Part shown: piece by piece, positions 1 through 8,885 of the stretch
How the letters are laid out: each line of letters opens with the position of its first letter
How positions within the stretch are numbered: the stretch's first letter is position 1
DNA from: JAKACA01 sp050008715
Lineage (GTDB): Bacteria > Actinomycetota > Acidimicrobiia > Acidimicrobiales > Bog-793
Reading direction: 5' to 3'
DNA: 64,000 nt
Assembly: GCA_050008715.1 (NCBI GenBank)
Contig: JBEKMC010000005.1
Span: 1 to 64,000 of the forward strand
Notes under the pieces: generated by a model
The model's input: only the letters and a program-made list of their open reading frames with translations
What the model was told of the DNA's origin: nothing
The model's database searches: none
Translations under genes and position numbers: made by a program

Positions 1-858
1 GGCGAGCAGCTCGCCCATCCGACGCCGGGTCGGGTAGACCTCGCGGTCTTCGAGCCGAGTGTCGGGCCGGGCGAAGTAGACGAACTCGAAGACGCACAAC
101 CTGGGCTCCACCTGGTCGGCGGCAAAGGGATGGTACGACTTCACCCCGTTCTCGCCGATGACGACCATCTCGCCCGGGTCGATCTCCCGGACGAACTCCG
201 CCCCGATCACCTCGAGGGCTGGCGACTCGGACGCCACGACCCAGCCCCGGCGCTCGACCCCGTCGATGACGTAGGGGAACTCACCAAGGCACAACGGGCG
301 AAAACCGTGCGGATCGCGAACGGCCACGACACGGGCATCGTCGATGAGGCCGAGGGAGAACGCTCCCTCGAGCATGGGCAGGATGTCCATCAACGCGTCG
401 ATGAGGTGCGACTCGTGCGGTTCGGGGTCGACTGGGAACCGCCGGGCCAGCAGCTCGGCGACGAGGTCGCTGTCCGACGTGATGACCCCGGGCAGCATGC
501 CGGCAGCAGCCGCGAGCTCGGGCGTGTTCGTCAGGTTGCCGTTGTGGCCGAGGGCAAAACCAGTCGCCCCGACCGACCGGTACACCGGCTGGGCGTTGTG
601 CCAGGTGCTGGGGCCGGTCGTCGAGTACCGCACGTGCCCGAGGGCGTGGTCGCCTCCGAGAGAAGAGAGGGTCCGCTCGTCGAAGACGGCCGCTACGAGC
701 CCCATGTCCTTCACGACCGTCATCGTCTGGCCGTCGCTCACGGCCATGCCGGCCGACTCTTGGCCGCGGTGCTGGAGGGCGAAGAGGCCATCGAATGTGA
801 GCTTTGCGACGTGGGCTCCGGGGGCATACACGCCGAAGACGCCACAGGCTTCCCTCAC
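1..858 (-). CDS. purF: Amidophosphoribosyltransferase, N-terminal 286 residues (runs off left edge)
   Basis: First committed step of purine synthesis: transfers glutamine amide nitrogen to PRPP, giving 5-phosphoribosylamine in the cytoplasm. Reading the minus strand from GTG 858 gives MREACGVFGV, where Cys5 is the expected N-terminal nucleophile of the class II glutamine amidotransferase domain after removal of a four-residue propeptide. Further family motifs are LQHRGQESAG, GHVRYSTTG and LGHNGNL (glutamine binding), then RDPHGFRPL. An in-frame TGA at 876-874 lies just upstream, and no closer start fits. The phosphoribosyltransferase half lies beyond position 1. It diverges from the PHP gene across 87 bp. 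Identification is firm; only the truncation by the window limits it. Confidence 0.96.
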   Translation of the reverse strand, partial: MREACGVFGVYAPGAHVAKLTFDGLFALQHRGQESAGMAVSDGQTMTVVKDMGLVAAVFDERTLSSLGGDHALGHVRYSTTGPSTWHNAQPVYRSVGATGFALGHNGNLTNTPELAAAAGMLPGVITSDSDLVAELLARRFPVDPEPHESHLIDALMDILPMLEGAFSLGLIDDARVVAVRDPHGFRPLCLGEFPYVIDGVERRGWVVASESPALEVIGAEFVREIDPGEMVVIGENGVKSYHPFAADQVEPRLCVFEFVYFARPDTRLEDREVYPTRRRMGELLA

Positions 859-945
859 GCCCTCATTCTGCCATCAGCGGCCCGGCGATCGGGCCGGTAC
901 GCTCGGTCGCCGCCTCCGACGTCCGCCTGCACATCGAGGAGCACG

Positions 946-1782
946 ATGATCGACCTCCATACCCACTCCACCTGCTCGGACGGCTCCGAGTCGCCGGTCC
1001 GCATCGTCGAGCTGGCCTCGGAAGCGGGCTGCAGCGCCGTCGCGCTCACCGACCACGACGGCCTGGCCGGGATCGGCGAGGCGGGCGCGAAGGCCGCCGA
1101 GCTGGGCTTGGAGTTCGTTGCGGGGTGCGAAGTGTCGTGCCGTTTCTCGCCGGGCACCCAGCACGTCCTGTGCTATTTCGCCGAGCCCGGCGACGGACCG
1201 TTGCAGGAGCAGCTCGAACGCCTCCGATCGGACCGCGAGACGCGCAATGGTCGGCTCATCGCCCGCCTGAACGAGCTCGGCATCCCGATCACCGAGGAGC
1301 TGTTGCGGGAGGAAGCCGGCGACGCCACGCTCGGACGGCCCCATTTCGCCGCCGTCCTCGTGCGCCTCGGTGCCGTCGCCTCCTACCAGGACGCCTTCGA
1401 CACGCTGCTCGCCAAAGGCGGCCCGGCCTACTTCCCGAAGGCCTTCATCGACGCGCCGACGACCATCGCCGCTGCGAAGGGATCTGGGGCGCTCGCCGTG
1501 CTCGCCCACCCGCTCTCGCTCGGGCTCGAGCCGGCCGAGCTCGAACGGCAGGTGGCCGAGCTGGCAGAGGCCGGCCTCACCGGCATCGAATGCTGGTACG
1601 GCCGGTACGCTCCAGATGTGCGCCAAGGATTGGCTGACCTCGCCGGGAGATACGGCCTCGTCGCCACTGGCGGATCGGACTACCACGGGACCTACAAGCC
1701 CGACCTCAGCGTCGGGACAGGAAAAGGGGACCTCGACGTGCCGCACAGCGCCCTCACCGAGCTCACTTCGAGACGCATATGA
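946..1782 (+). CDS. PHP-domain phosphoesterase (TrpH/YciV-like)
   Basis: 278-aa metal-dependent phosphoesterase of the PHP family, related to proteins that hydrolyse 3',5'-nucleoside bisphosphates or RNA 5' ends. The N-terminus DLHTHSTCSDG (H5, H7, D12) is the canonical PHP motif 1, ALTDHDG follows as motif 2, and LAHP and GGSDYHG near the C-terminus supply later metal ligands. The start at ATG 946 follows GAGGAG at a normal distance; the frame is open much further upstream, but that part is antisense to purF. The last four bases overlap the start of the GH3 gene (ATGA), so the two are probably co-translated, although no functional link between them is obvious. The exact substrate cannot be read from sequence. 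Confidence 0.88.
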   Translation: MIDLHTHSTCSDGSESPVRIVELASEAGCSAVALTDHDGLAGIGEAGAKAAELGLEFVAGCEVSCRFSPGTQHVLCYFAEPGDGPLQEQLERLRSDRETRNGRLIARLNELGIPITEELLREEAGDATLGRPHFAAVLVRLGAVASYQDAFDTLLAKGGPAYFPKAFIDAPTTIAAAKGSGALAVLAHPLSLGLEPAELERQVAELAEAGLTGIECWYGRYAPDVRQGLADLAGRYGLVATGGSDYHGTYKPDLSVGTGKGDLDVPHSALTELTSRRI

Positions 1783-4286
1783 CGACGGCCACTGCCCTCG
1801 CGCGCACCGTCGAGTCGCTCGTCGAAAGCCTCACTTTGGAGGAGAAGATCGAGCTGCTCGGTGGGGCGGACTTTTGGCACACCGCAGCCATCGCCCGTGT
1901 CGGCATCCCACCGATTCGCCTCTCGGACGGCCCGTCCGGCGTGCGCGGCGAGCGGTCCGTCGGGACGACGTCGGTGTCGTTCCCCTGCGGGGCGGCCATC
2001 GGGGCGACGTTCGACACGGCGGCGGCCGCGAGCCTCGCCGAGGCCTTGGCGGACGAGTGCCTCGACCGGGACGTCCACGTCCTGCTCGGACCGACTGTGA
2101 ACCTGCACCGCCACCCGCTCGGGGGGCGGCACTTCGAGGCGTACTCGGAGGACCCGATCTTGTCCGCCCGGCTCGCCGTCGCCTACGTGAAGGCCCTGCA
2201 GGCGCGGGGCGTGGCGGCGACCGTCAAGCACTTCGTGGCGAACGACACCGAGTTCCAACGACACACCATCAGCTCGGACGTGACCGAGCGTGTGCTTCGG
2301 GAGCTGTACGACGTCCCCTTCGAGGCAGCCGTGCACGACGCCGGCGCCTGGGCCGTCATGTCCGCCTACAACAAGGTGAACGGGACCTACGCCGCCGAGC
2401 ACGAAGCCTTGCTGGGGGTCACCTTGCGGGAGGAGTGGGGTTTCGACGGAGCCGTCGTGTCCGACTGGTTCGGCACGCAGAGCACCATCGCCTCAGCCCT
2501 GGCCGGCCTCGACCTCGAGATGCCGGGGCCGCCCGTGCGTTACGGCAAGCCGCTGAGCCAGGCCGTCGCGGACGGCGCCGTACCCGAGTCGGTCATCGAC
2601 GAACATGTCGCACGCATTCTCATGCTGGGGATTCGTACCGGCGCCCTCGCCGAGACGACGCACGGGCAGCGACCGGCTGCCACCTCCACCGTCGATGCGC
2701 GCCGGTCGCTCGCCCGCCAGCTCGCCTCGTCGAGCTTCGTGCTGCTGAAGAACGACGGCCCCACCCTCCCGTTCATCCTCGCCCCCGGCCAGACGCTCGC
2801 CGTCATCGGCCCGAACGCCAAGACGACGGCTATACAGGGTGGAGGCAGCGCACGGGTCAACCCGGTGAGCAACCGCTCGATCTTCCAAGCCCTGTACGAC
2901 CGGCTCACGCCCGCCGGCGTCAACGTCGTGCACGAGCGCGGTTGCGTCACCTGGTCGAGCACACCGCCGCTCGAAGCGGACTTCCGGCTGGAGTACTTCT
3001 CGGGGAGCAGCTTCGACAGCGAGGACTTCGACGACACGGTGCGTCATGTCGACACGGCCGCGCTCGGCTGGTTCACCTGGCTGGGCGACCCCGGCTTGAC
3101 TGAGTCCGGCTTGCCGCCGGGATCGTGGGTCATGCGGGCGCGGGCGACGGTCCGGCCCGAGGAGGACGGCCTTTGGACTTTCTGCCTCGCCCAGGTCGGC
3201 TCGGCGCGTCTGTTCGTCGACGGCCACCTGGTCGTGGACGGTGGCGGCTCTCTCGGCACGGGGAAGGGTTTCTTCGGGTTCGGCTCCGAAGAGGCCTCGG
3301 GGACCGTGGAGCTCGAGCGAGGCCGCCCCTACGACATCGTCGTCGAGTACTGCCAGCCGGCGGGCTCCCCACTCGGTGGGCTCATGATCGGTGCCATCCC
3401 GCCGGTCGGCAGCGACGACGAGTTGCTCCGCCGGGCCGAGATGCTGGCGCTCAGCGCCGATGCCGTCGTGTGCGTCGTCGGTACGTCGGCTGAGTGGGAG
3501 ACCGAGGGGCACGACCGCGCCTCGATGAGCCTGCCCGGCTTGCAGGATCAGCTCGTCCGCCGCCTCGCCCTCGCCAACTCGTGCACGGTCGTGCTCGTCA
3601 ACGCCGGGGCGCCCGTCACGATGGACTGGGCCGACGACACCGCCGTCCTTGCCCAGATCTGGTTCGGAGGCGAGCAGGGGGGCGAAGGCGTCGCCGACGT
3701 GCTCCTCGGCGAGACCGACCCTGGCGGCCGCCTACCGATGACCATTCCGTATCGCATCGAGGACACGCCGGCGTTTCCCTTCTACCCGGGCACCGAGGGG
3801 CACGCCGCCTACGACGAAGGACTCCTCGTCGGCTACCGGCACTACGACACGCGCGAGGTCGAGCCGCGGTTCTGCTTCGGGGAGGGCCTCTCGTACACCT
3901 CGTTCGAGCTGTCAGGTCTCGAAGCCGCCGTCCTCGGCCCGTTGCAGGAGGGGCCGCTCCAGCCCGGGCTCGAAGGAGCTCCGCTCGTCGAAGTCGGCAT
4001 CACACTGACGAATACCGGGAAACGGGGAGGGTCGGAGGTGGTGCAGTGCTACGTGCATGCTGCCGACCGCCGCCCTGACGAGCCCGAGCAGCAGCTGCGA
4101 GCCTTCCAGAAGCTCGCGCTCGAGCCGGGCGCAAGCGCTCGAGTCGAGTTCCGGCTCACCGAGCGCGACTTCGCCCGCTACAGCCAGCTGGGCAGCGGAT
4201 TCGTGACCGAACCGGGTTCCTACGAGCTCCGAGTGGGCCGTTCCAGCCGGGACCTCCGGCGGATCGTGACGGTCGAGCTCGCCTGA
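1779..4286 (+). CDS. Glycoside hydrolase family 3 beta-glucosidase-like enzyme with PA14 insert
   Basis: 835-aa GH3 enzyme, expected to release terminal beta-linked sugars (glucose or similar). The N-terminal TIM-barrel carries LSDGPSGVR, KHFVANDTE and the nucleophile motif VVSDWFG, with Asp229 as catalytic nucleophile. A middle alpha/beta domain starts near LPFILAPGQTLAVIGPNA. Inside it, at about residues 405-540, sits a PA14-type beta-barrel (LEYFSGSSFD, then ARLFVDGHLVVDGGG), an arrangement known from some beta-glucosidases where it caps the active site. The C-terminal third is a fibronectin III-like domain (VEVGITLTNTGKRGG). No signal peptide is visible, so a cytoplasmic enzyme acting on imported oligosaccharides is likely. 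It starts inside the PHP stop codon and converges on the next gene. Confidence 0.93.
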   Translation: MTTATALARTVESLVESLTLEEKIELLGGADFWHTAAIARVGIPPIRLSDGPSGVRGERSVGTTSVSFPCGAAIGATFDTAAAASLAEALADECLDRDVHVLLGPTVNLHRHPLGGRHFEAYSEDPILSARLAVAYVKALQARGVAATVKHFVANDTEFQRHTISSDVTERVLRELYDVPFEAAVHDAGAWAVMSAYNKVNGTYAAEHEALLGVTLREEWGFDGAVVSDWFGTQSTIASALAGLDLEMPGPPVRYGKPLSQAVADGAVPESVIDEHVARILMLGIRTGALAETTHGQRPAATSTVDARRSLARQLASSSFVLLKNDGPTLPFILAPGQTLAVIGPNAKTTAIQGGGSARVNPVSNRSIFQALYDRLTPAGVNVVHERGCVTWSSTPPLEADFRLEYFSGSSFDSEDFDDTVRHVDTAALGWFTWLGDPGLTESGLPPGSWVMRARATVRPEEDGLWTFCLAQVGSARLFVDGHLVVDGGGSLGTGKGFFGFGSEEASGTVELERGRPYDIVVEYCQPAGSPLGGLMIGAIPPVGSDDELLRRAEMLALSADAVVCVVGTSAEWETEGHDRASMSLPGLQDQLVRRLALANSCTVVLVNAGAPVTMDWADDTAVLAQIWFGGEQGGEGVADVLLGETDPGGRLPMTIPYRIEDTPAFPFYPGTEGHAAYDEGLLVGYRHYDTREVEPRFCFGEGLSYTSFELSGLEAAVLGPLQEGPLQPGLEGAPLVEVGITLTNTGKRGGSEVVQCYVHAADRRPDEPEQQLRAFQKLALEPGASARVEFRLTERDFARYSQLGSGFVTEPGSYELRVGRSSRDLRRIVTVELA

Positions 4287-4291
4287 TGCGA

Positions 4292-4768
4292 TCAGGGCCG
4301 CGGGGTGAGATCGAGGTCTCGGGGCGGCTCCTCCGGCACTCTCCAGACAAGAAACCCCTTGTCGAACTCCTCGTGATACCGGTTGACCGCTCGTACGACG
4401 TCGTCGTAGAAGGCCTCGAACCGCTCCCAGTCCTCCGACTCGATCGCGTGGCGCAGTGCCGCCATCTCCTCGCCGATGAAGCGCTGCGTGGCATCGAAGT
4501 ACTTCGGCCGCACCACGACAGAGGTCTTCATGATCTTCACGGCTTCGGAGAGCTGGTAGCGGGCGAGCGGGCGGTTGCCCGCCTTGCCGGCGTGGTAGCA
4601 CTTCCACATCCGGTCGGCGACTTCGACCATGAGGCGAGCCATGCCAGGTTGGATGGCGGCCAGCTCGTCGAGGGTGAGCTCCGCCTTCCCATTGTTGACG
4701 AGGTGGGTGTGGCTCGCCGGGCCGGCGTCGGCGTCGGCGATGCCGGGTGCGCCGGAGGTGTCGGTCAT
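4292..4768 (-). CDS. Conserved hypothetical helical protein
   Basis: 158 aa, not assigned to a family. After a Gly/Ala-rich first 25 residues the protein is predicted mostly alpha-helical, with a conserved-looking core (ELTLDELAAIQPGMARLM, MWKCYHAGKAGN, YQLSEAVKIMKTSVVVRPKY). It is rich in aromatic and charged residues in amphipathic helices (WERFEAFYDDVVRAVNRYHE). No membrane segment or signal peptide is seen. GGAG lies shortly before ATG 4768. It stands alone, converging with the GH3 gene by a 5-bp gap and diverging from tdh. The codon pattern and start signal support a real gene; a small-molecule or metal-binding helical bundle is possible but unproven. Confidence 0.72.
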   Translation of the reverse strand: MTDTSGAPGIADADAGPASHTHLVNNGKAELTLDELAAIQPGMARLMVEVADRMWKCYHAGKAGNRPLARYQLSEAVKIMKTSVVVRPKYFDATQRFIGEEMAALRHAIESEDWERFEAFYDDVVRAVNRYHEEFDKGFLVWRVPEEPPRDLDLTPRP

Positions 4769-4859
4769 CGAGGGATCTCCTGCCGTCGGATGTGGGTGAC
4801 CGGCCGAGGCTATCGGCGCAGGCCCGCGCTACATTGCCGCGCATGAGGATGGCGCCGAG

Positions 4860-5891
4860 GTGAGAGCACTCGTGAAGGCTCGCGGCGAGCCCGGCCTGTG
4901 GTTGGAGGAGGTTCCCGATCCGGTGCCCGGGCGTGACGACGTCCTGATCCGGGTCCTGCGCACCGGCATCTGCGGTACCGACCTCCACATCTACGCCTGG
5001 GATGCCTGGGCGCAGCAGAACGTCCCCGTGCCGCTCGTCGTCGGCCACGAGTTCGTGGGCGAGATCGTCGACCTCGGCGCCGACGTGACCGATCTCGCCG
5101 TAGGCGAGATCGTGAGCGGCGAGGGCCACATCGTGTGCGGCCGTTGCCGCAACTGCATGGCGGGCCGCCGCGTGCAGTGCTCGCGCACTGCCAGCGTCGG
5201 CGTGAGCCGGCCGGGCGCCTTCGCCGACTACATCGCCATCCCCGCCGGCAACGTGTGGCGCCACAGCGACGGGATCGACCTCGACGTCGCCGCCATCTTC
5301 GATCCCCTCGGCAACGCCGTGCACACGGCGCTGGCGTTTCCAGTGCTCGGCGAGGACGTGCTCGTGACAGGTGCCGGGCCGATCGGCATCATGGCGGCTC
5401 TCGTCGCCCGCCACGCCGCTGCCCGCTACGTCGTCGTGACCGACCCGTCCGCCTACCGCCTCGAGCTCGCCCGCTCCGTCGGAGTGACGCTGGCGATCGA
5501 CCCGACGTCGACGACGCTGGATGAGGCGATGGCCGAGCTGCAGATGCGAGAAGGCTTCGACGTCGGACTCGAGATGTCGGGCAAGCCTGCGGCGCTGCGC
5601 TCGATGTTGGCGGCGATGTGCCACGGTGGCAAGGTGGCCATGCTCGGCCTGCCGAGCGAGGAGTTCAGCATCGACTGGGGCCACGTCGTGACGAACATGC
5701 TCACGCTGAAAGGCATCTACGGCCGGGAGATGTTCGAGACCTGGTACTGGATGTCCGTGTTCGTCAACGCCGGCCTCGACGTGTCGCCGGTGATCACGCA
5801 TCGTTTCGGGGCCGAGCAGTTCGACGACGCCTTCCACGTCGTGAAGGCCGCCGAGTGCGGCAAGGTCGTCCTCTCGTGGGCCGACCGGTAA
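4860..5891 (+). CDS. tdh: L-threonine 3-dehydrogenase
   Basis: 343-aa zinc-dependent medium-chain dehydrogenase oxidising L-threonine to 2-amino-3-ketobutyrate with NAD+. The catalytic zinc ligands align with the well-studied bacterial enzyme: Cys38 (GICGTDLH) and His63/Glu64 (VVGHEFVG). The structural zinc loop is Cys93, Cys96, Cys99 and Cys107 (CGRCRNC...C). The Rossmann fold has VTGAGPIG, with an Asp at the end of the second strand (VVVTDPS) indicating NAD preference. GTG 4860 is the start; the ATG codons just upstream run into a stop. Ten bases downstream begins kbl, the next enzyme of the pathway, which makes the assignment to threonine rather than sorbitol oxidation secure. Confidence 0.94.
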   Translation: MRALVKARGEPGLWLEEVPDPVPGRDDVLIRVLRTGICGTDLHIYAWDAWAQQNVPVPLVVGHEFVGEIVDLGADVTDLAVGEIVSGEGHIVCGRCRNCMAGRRVQCSRTASVGVSRPGAFADYIAIPAGNVWRHSDGIDLDVAAIFDPLGNAVHTALAFPVLGEDVLVTGAGPIGIMAALVARHAAARYVVVTDPSAYRLELARSVGVTLAIDPTSTTLDEAMAELQMREGFDVGLEMSGKPAALRSMLAAMCHGGKVAMLGLPSEEFSIDWGHVVTNMLTLKGIYGREMFETWYWMSVFVNAGLDVSPVITHRFGAEQFDDAFHVVKAAECGKVVLSWADR

Positions 5892-5901
5892 GGAGGCTCA
5901 G

Positions 5902-7089
5902 GTGTTCGACACGATCAGGGCTGGCGTGCGCTCCGAGCTGGCGGAGATCACGTCGCAAGGCCTTCACAAGAGCGAGCGGGTGATCGCCACGCCGCAGTCG
6001 GCTCACATCGCCGTCGGCGGTGAGAACGAGCTCGAGGTCGTCAACTTGTGCGCCAACAACTATCTCGGCCTTGCCGACGACCCCCGCGTGGTCGAAGCCG
6101 CCAAGGCGGCGCTCGACCGCTGGGGCTACGGCCTCGCGAGCGTGCGGTTCATCTGTGGGACTCAGACGGTGCACAAGGAGCTGGAGAAGGCGATCTCCAC
6201 CTTTCTCTCCACAGAGGACACGATCCTGTACTCGTCGTGTTTCGACGCCAACGGTGGCCTGTTCGAGACGCTGCTGTCAGAAGACGACGCCGTCATCTCC
6301 GACGAGCTCAACCATGCGTCGATCATCGACGGCATCCGCCTGTGCCGGGCGACTCGGCTGCGCTACCGCAACCGTGACATGGCCGACCTCGAGACGCAGC
6401 TGCAGGCGGCCGCCTCGGCTCGGCGAACGCTCGTGGTGACCGACGGGGTCTTCTCGATGGACGGCTACGTGGCACCCCTCGCCGACATCTGCGAGCTGGC
6501 CGACCGCTACGGCGCCATGGTGATGGTGGACGACTCGCACGCCGTCGGCTTCGTCGGTCCCTCCGGCCGGGGCACGCCCGAGCTCCACGGCGTGCAGGAC
6601 CGCGTCGACATCGTCACCGGGACGCTCGGCAAGGCGCTCGGCGGCGCCAGCGGTGGATATACGAGCGGGCGGCAGGAGATCATCGACCTGCTCCGCCAAC
6701 GATCCCGTCCGTACCTCTTCTCCAACTCCCTCGCGCCGGCCATCGCGGCGGCGTCCCTCGTCGTGCTCGACCTGCTCGCGACGAGCGACGACCTGCGTGC
6801 GCGACTGGCCGAGAACACGGCGTGGTTCCGTGGGCGCATGACCGAGCTCGGCTTCGACGTGCTGCCGGGCGACCACCCCATCGTGCCGGTCATGATCGGC
6901 GATGCCGCCCGGGCTTCCACCATGGCCGATCGCCTGCTCCAGCGCGGCATCTACGTCATCGGCTTCAGCTACCCCGTCGTGCCGATCGGCAAGGCGCGCA
7001 TCCGCACGCAAGTCTCGGCCGCCCACCGGCGGGAGGATCTCGAGCGGGCGGCGGACGCGTTCGCCGCAGTGCGCGACGAGCTCGGGTAG
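5902..7089 (+). CDS. kbl: 2-amino-3-ketobutyrate CoA ligase (glycine C-acetyltransferase)
   Basis: 395-aa PLP enzyme of the alpha-oxoamine synthase family. It cleaves 2-amino-3-ketobutyrate with CoA to glycine and acetyl-CoA. Diagnostic motifs are NLCANNYLGLADDP at the N-terminus, SCFDANGGLFE, DELNHASIIDG, VMVDDSHAVGF (the Asp that contacts the PLP ring nitrogen) and TGTLGKALGG, with Lys244 as the PLP Schiff-base lysine. A strong AGGAGG at 5891-5896 precedes GTG 5902. It forms a two-gene unit with tdh, the classic threonine-to-glycine degradation operon. Full length, with no odd features. The related 8-amino-7-oxononanoate synthase is excluded mainly by the tdh neighbour. Confidence 0.95.
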   Translation: MFDTIRAGVRSELAEITSQGLHKSERVIATPQSAHIAVGGENELEVVNLCANNYLGLADDPRVVEAAKAALDRWGYGLASVRFICGTQTVHKELEKAISTFLSTEDTILYSSCFDANGGLFETLLSEDDAVISDELNHASIIDGIRLCRATRLRYRNRDMADLETQLQAAASARRTLVVTDGVFSMDGYVAPLADICELADRYGAMVMVDDSHAVGFVGPSGRGTPELHGVQDRVDIVTGTLGKALGGASGGYTSGRQEIIDLLRQRSRPYLFSNSLAPAIAAASLVVLDLLATSDDLRARLAENTAWFRGRMTELGFDVLPGDHPIVPVMIGDAARASTMADRLLQRGIYVIGFSYPVVPIGKARIRTQVSAAHRREDLERAADAFAAVRDELG

Positions 7090-7098
7090 CGCCGGCGG

Positions 7099-8799
7099 CT
7101 ATGCCCGCACGAGCCGCCCCGGCCGGGCGCCGGTGGGCTCCCCGTTGTCGAAGGTGACCTCACCGGCAACGACGGTGTAGCGGTATCCGTCGACATGCTG
7201 GACGAGCCGTCGACCGCCTGCCGGTAGGTCGTGCACCATGCGAGGCGCGTGCAGCTGCAGGCCATCGAGGTCGATCACGTTCAGGTCGGCGCGCTTCCCG
7301 ACCGCGACCGTTCCGCGGTCGTTCAGCCCATAGGCCGCCGCCGTACGACCGGACTGCAGCGCGACGGCGAACTCGAGTGGCAACCGCTCACCCCGGGAGC
7401 GGTCGCGCACCCAATGTGTGAGGAGATAGGTCGGCATGCTGGCGTCGCAGATGAGACCGCAGTGCGCCCCACCATCCGAGAGGCCGAGAATCGTGGAGGG
7501 GTGCGTGATCATCTCTCGGATGGCCTCGTGGTCGCGGTCGACGTAGCTCGCCAGAGGCGCGAACAAGAGCGCCGTGCCGTCCGAGGCGAGCATCCAGTCG
7601 AGCACAACGGACTCAGGCGACCGGCCCTCTCGCTCCGCGACGGCCGCAGCGCTCGCCTCGGGTGGCGGCTCGTACTCGGGAGGGTCGCCGAGCGGGAACA
7701 TCTGCTCCCAACGCGACATGAGGGTGACGGCAATGAGGTTGCCGGTGCTGGGTCGCTCGGCGAGGAGGCGAGCCTGCCACTCCGGCGATGTCATAGCGGC
7801 GACCCGTTCCGCCAGGGGAAGATCCGCCACGGCACGGTAGGCGGGATGCGTGATGAAGGGGTGCAGTGAAGACTGGAACCCGAAGAGCATCCCCGTCGGC
7901 CGGCAGGCGACCTGTGGCGTGATGCGAACCCCATCGGCGGCGAGCGTCTCGGCGTCGGCGAGGGCGGCGCGATACCCCAAGGGGTTGAACGGCGTCTGGG
8001 CGAGCCCGTAGGTGACGCGGGCCCCGGTGCGCCGGCTCAGCTCGATCATCCAGTTGCGCTCGGCTTCGAGTTCCGGCTGGTCCGTGACGACTTCGAAGAC
8101 CCCGTGGCCGGTGGAACCGAGGGCCTCGCCGATGGCGAGCAGTTCGTCGGCCGGGGCCGTCGTGCCCCGGACGAGCCCGTGCACGGAACGATGCAGGACC
8201 GTTCGCGAGGTTGTGACACCGATGGCGCCGGCTGCGAGGCCGTCTCGCACCGCCGCGGCCATCTCGGCGACCTCGTCCGCCGTGGCGTCCTCGTGCGCAC
8301 GATCGCCCATCACGTAGGCGCGCACGGCGGCATGGGGCACCTGGGCGGCCACGTCCATCACGCGGGGAGTGCGATCGAGGGCGTCGAGATACTCCGGGAA
8401 CGTCTCCCACTCCCAGCTGATGCCTTCGTGCAGGGCCGTGCCGGGGATGTCCTCGACTCCCTCCATGAGCTCGATGAGGAAGTCCTGGGTGCCTGGCTTC
8501 ACGGGAGCAAAGCCGACGCCGCAGTTGCCCATCACCACCGTCGTCACCCCGTGCCAGCTCGAAGGCGTCATCTCGGGGTCCCACGTCGCCTGGCCGTCAT
8601 AGTGGGTATGGATGTCCACCCAACCGGGAGTGACCAGCCGGCCGTCGGCATCGATCTCACGCCGGCCGGCGCCGATGCCGCCAGTGCCCGCCTCGGCGAT
8701 CTCCGAGACCAGGCCGGCGTCGGCAGCGACGTCGGCGGCTCGCGCCTGCGCCCCGGTGCCGTCGACCAATGTGGCGTTGCGTATGACGAGGTCGTGCAT
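7099..8799 (-). CDS. N-acyl-D-amino-acid deacylase-family amidohydrolase
   Basis: 566-aa amidohydrolase of the D-aminoacylase group, which removes acyl groups from N-acyl-D-amino acids or related amides. It begins with the small beta-sandwich strand typical of the family (DLVIRNATLVDGTG). GWVDIHTHYDGQ holds the HxH metal pair, MGNCGVGFAP carries the Cys that serves as a metal ligand in this group, and LSDGGAHCG contains the catalytic Asp. The closing segment TVAVGKRADLNVIDLDGL is the usual C-terminal sandwich. The start is ATG 8799, preceded by GGGGGAG; the frame stays open about 500 bases further upstream, but that region belongs to the next gene. It converges with kbl by 9 bp. Substrate specificity is not evident; a dihydropyrimidinase-like role is less likely. 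Confidence 0.88.
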   Translation of the reverse strand: MHDLVIRNATLVDGTGAQARAADVAADAGLVSEIAEAGTGGIGAGRREIDADGRLVTPGWVDIHTHYDGQATWDPEMTPSSWHGVTTVVMGNCGVGFAPVKPGTQDFLIELMEGVEDIPGTALHEGISWEWETFPEYLDALDRTPRVMDVAAQVPHAAVRAYVMGDRAHEDATADEVAEMAAAVRDGLAAGAIGVTTSRTVLHRSVHGLVRGTTAPADELLAIGEALGSTGHGVFEVVTDQPELEAERNWMIELSRRTGARVTYGLAQTPFNPLGYRAALADAETLAADGVRITPQVACRPTGMLFGFQSSLHPFITHPAYRAVADLPLAERVAAMTSPEWQARLLAERPSTGNLIAVTLMSRWEQMFPLGDPPEYEPPPEASAAAVAEREGRSPESVVLDWMLASDGTALLFAPLASYVDRDHEAIREMITHPSTILGLSDGGAHCGLICDASMPTYLLTHWVRDRSRGERLPLEFAVALQSGRTAAAYGLNDRGTVAVGKRADLNVIDLDGLQLHAPRMVHDLPAGGRRLVQHVDGYRYTVVAGEVTFDNGEPTGARPGRLVRA

Positions 8800-8885
8800 G
8801 CTCTCCCCCAACGTCGTCCGAGGCCCGGGTCCATCGGCACCGACAAGTTTGCCCGTTCGCGCCGGCGCCCGCGGTCGCGACCCGA

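Noticed and set aside
3912..5837. 641-residue open frame on the minus strand
   Set aside because: Crosses the GH3, hypothetical and tdh genes in a shadow frame; composition is reverse-frame like.
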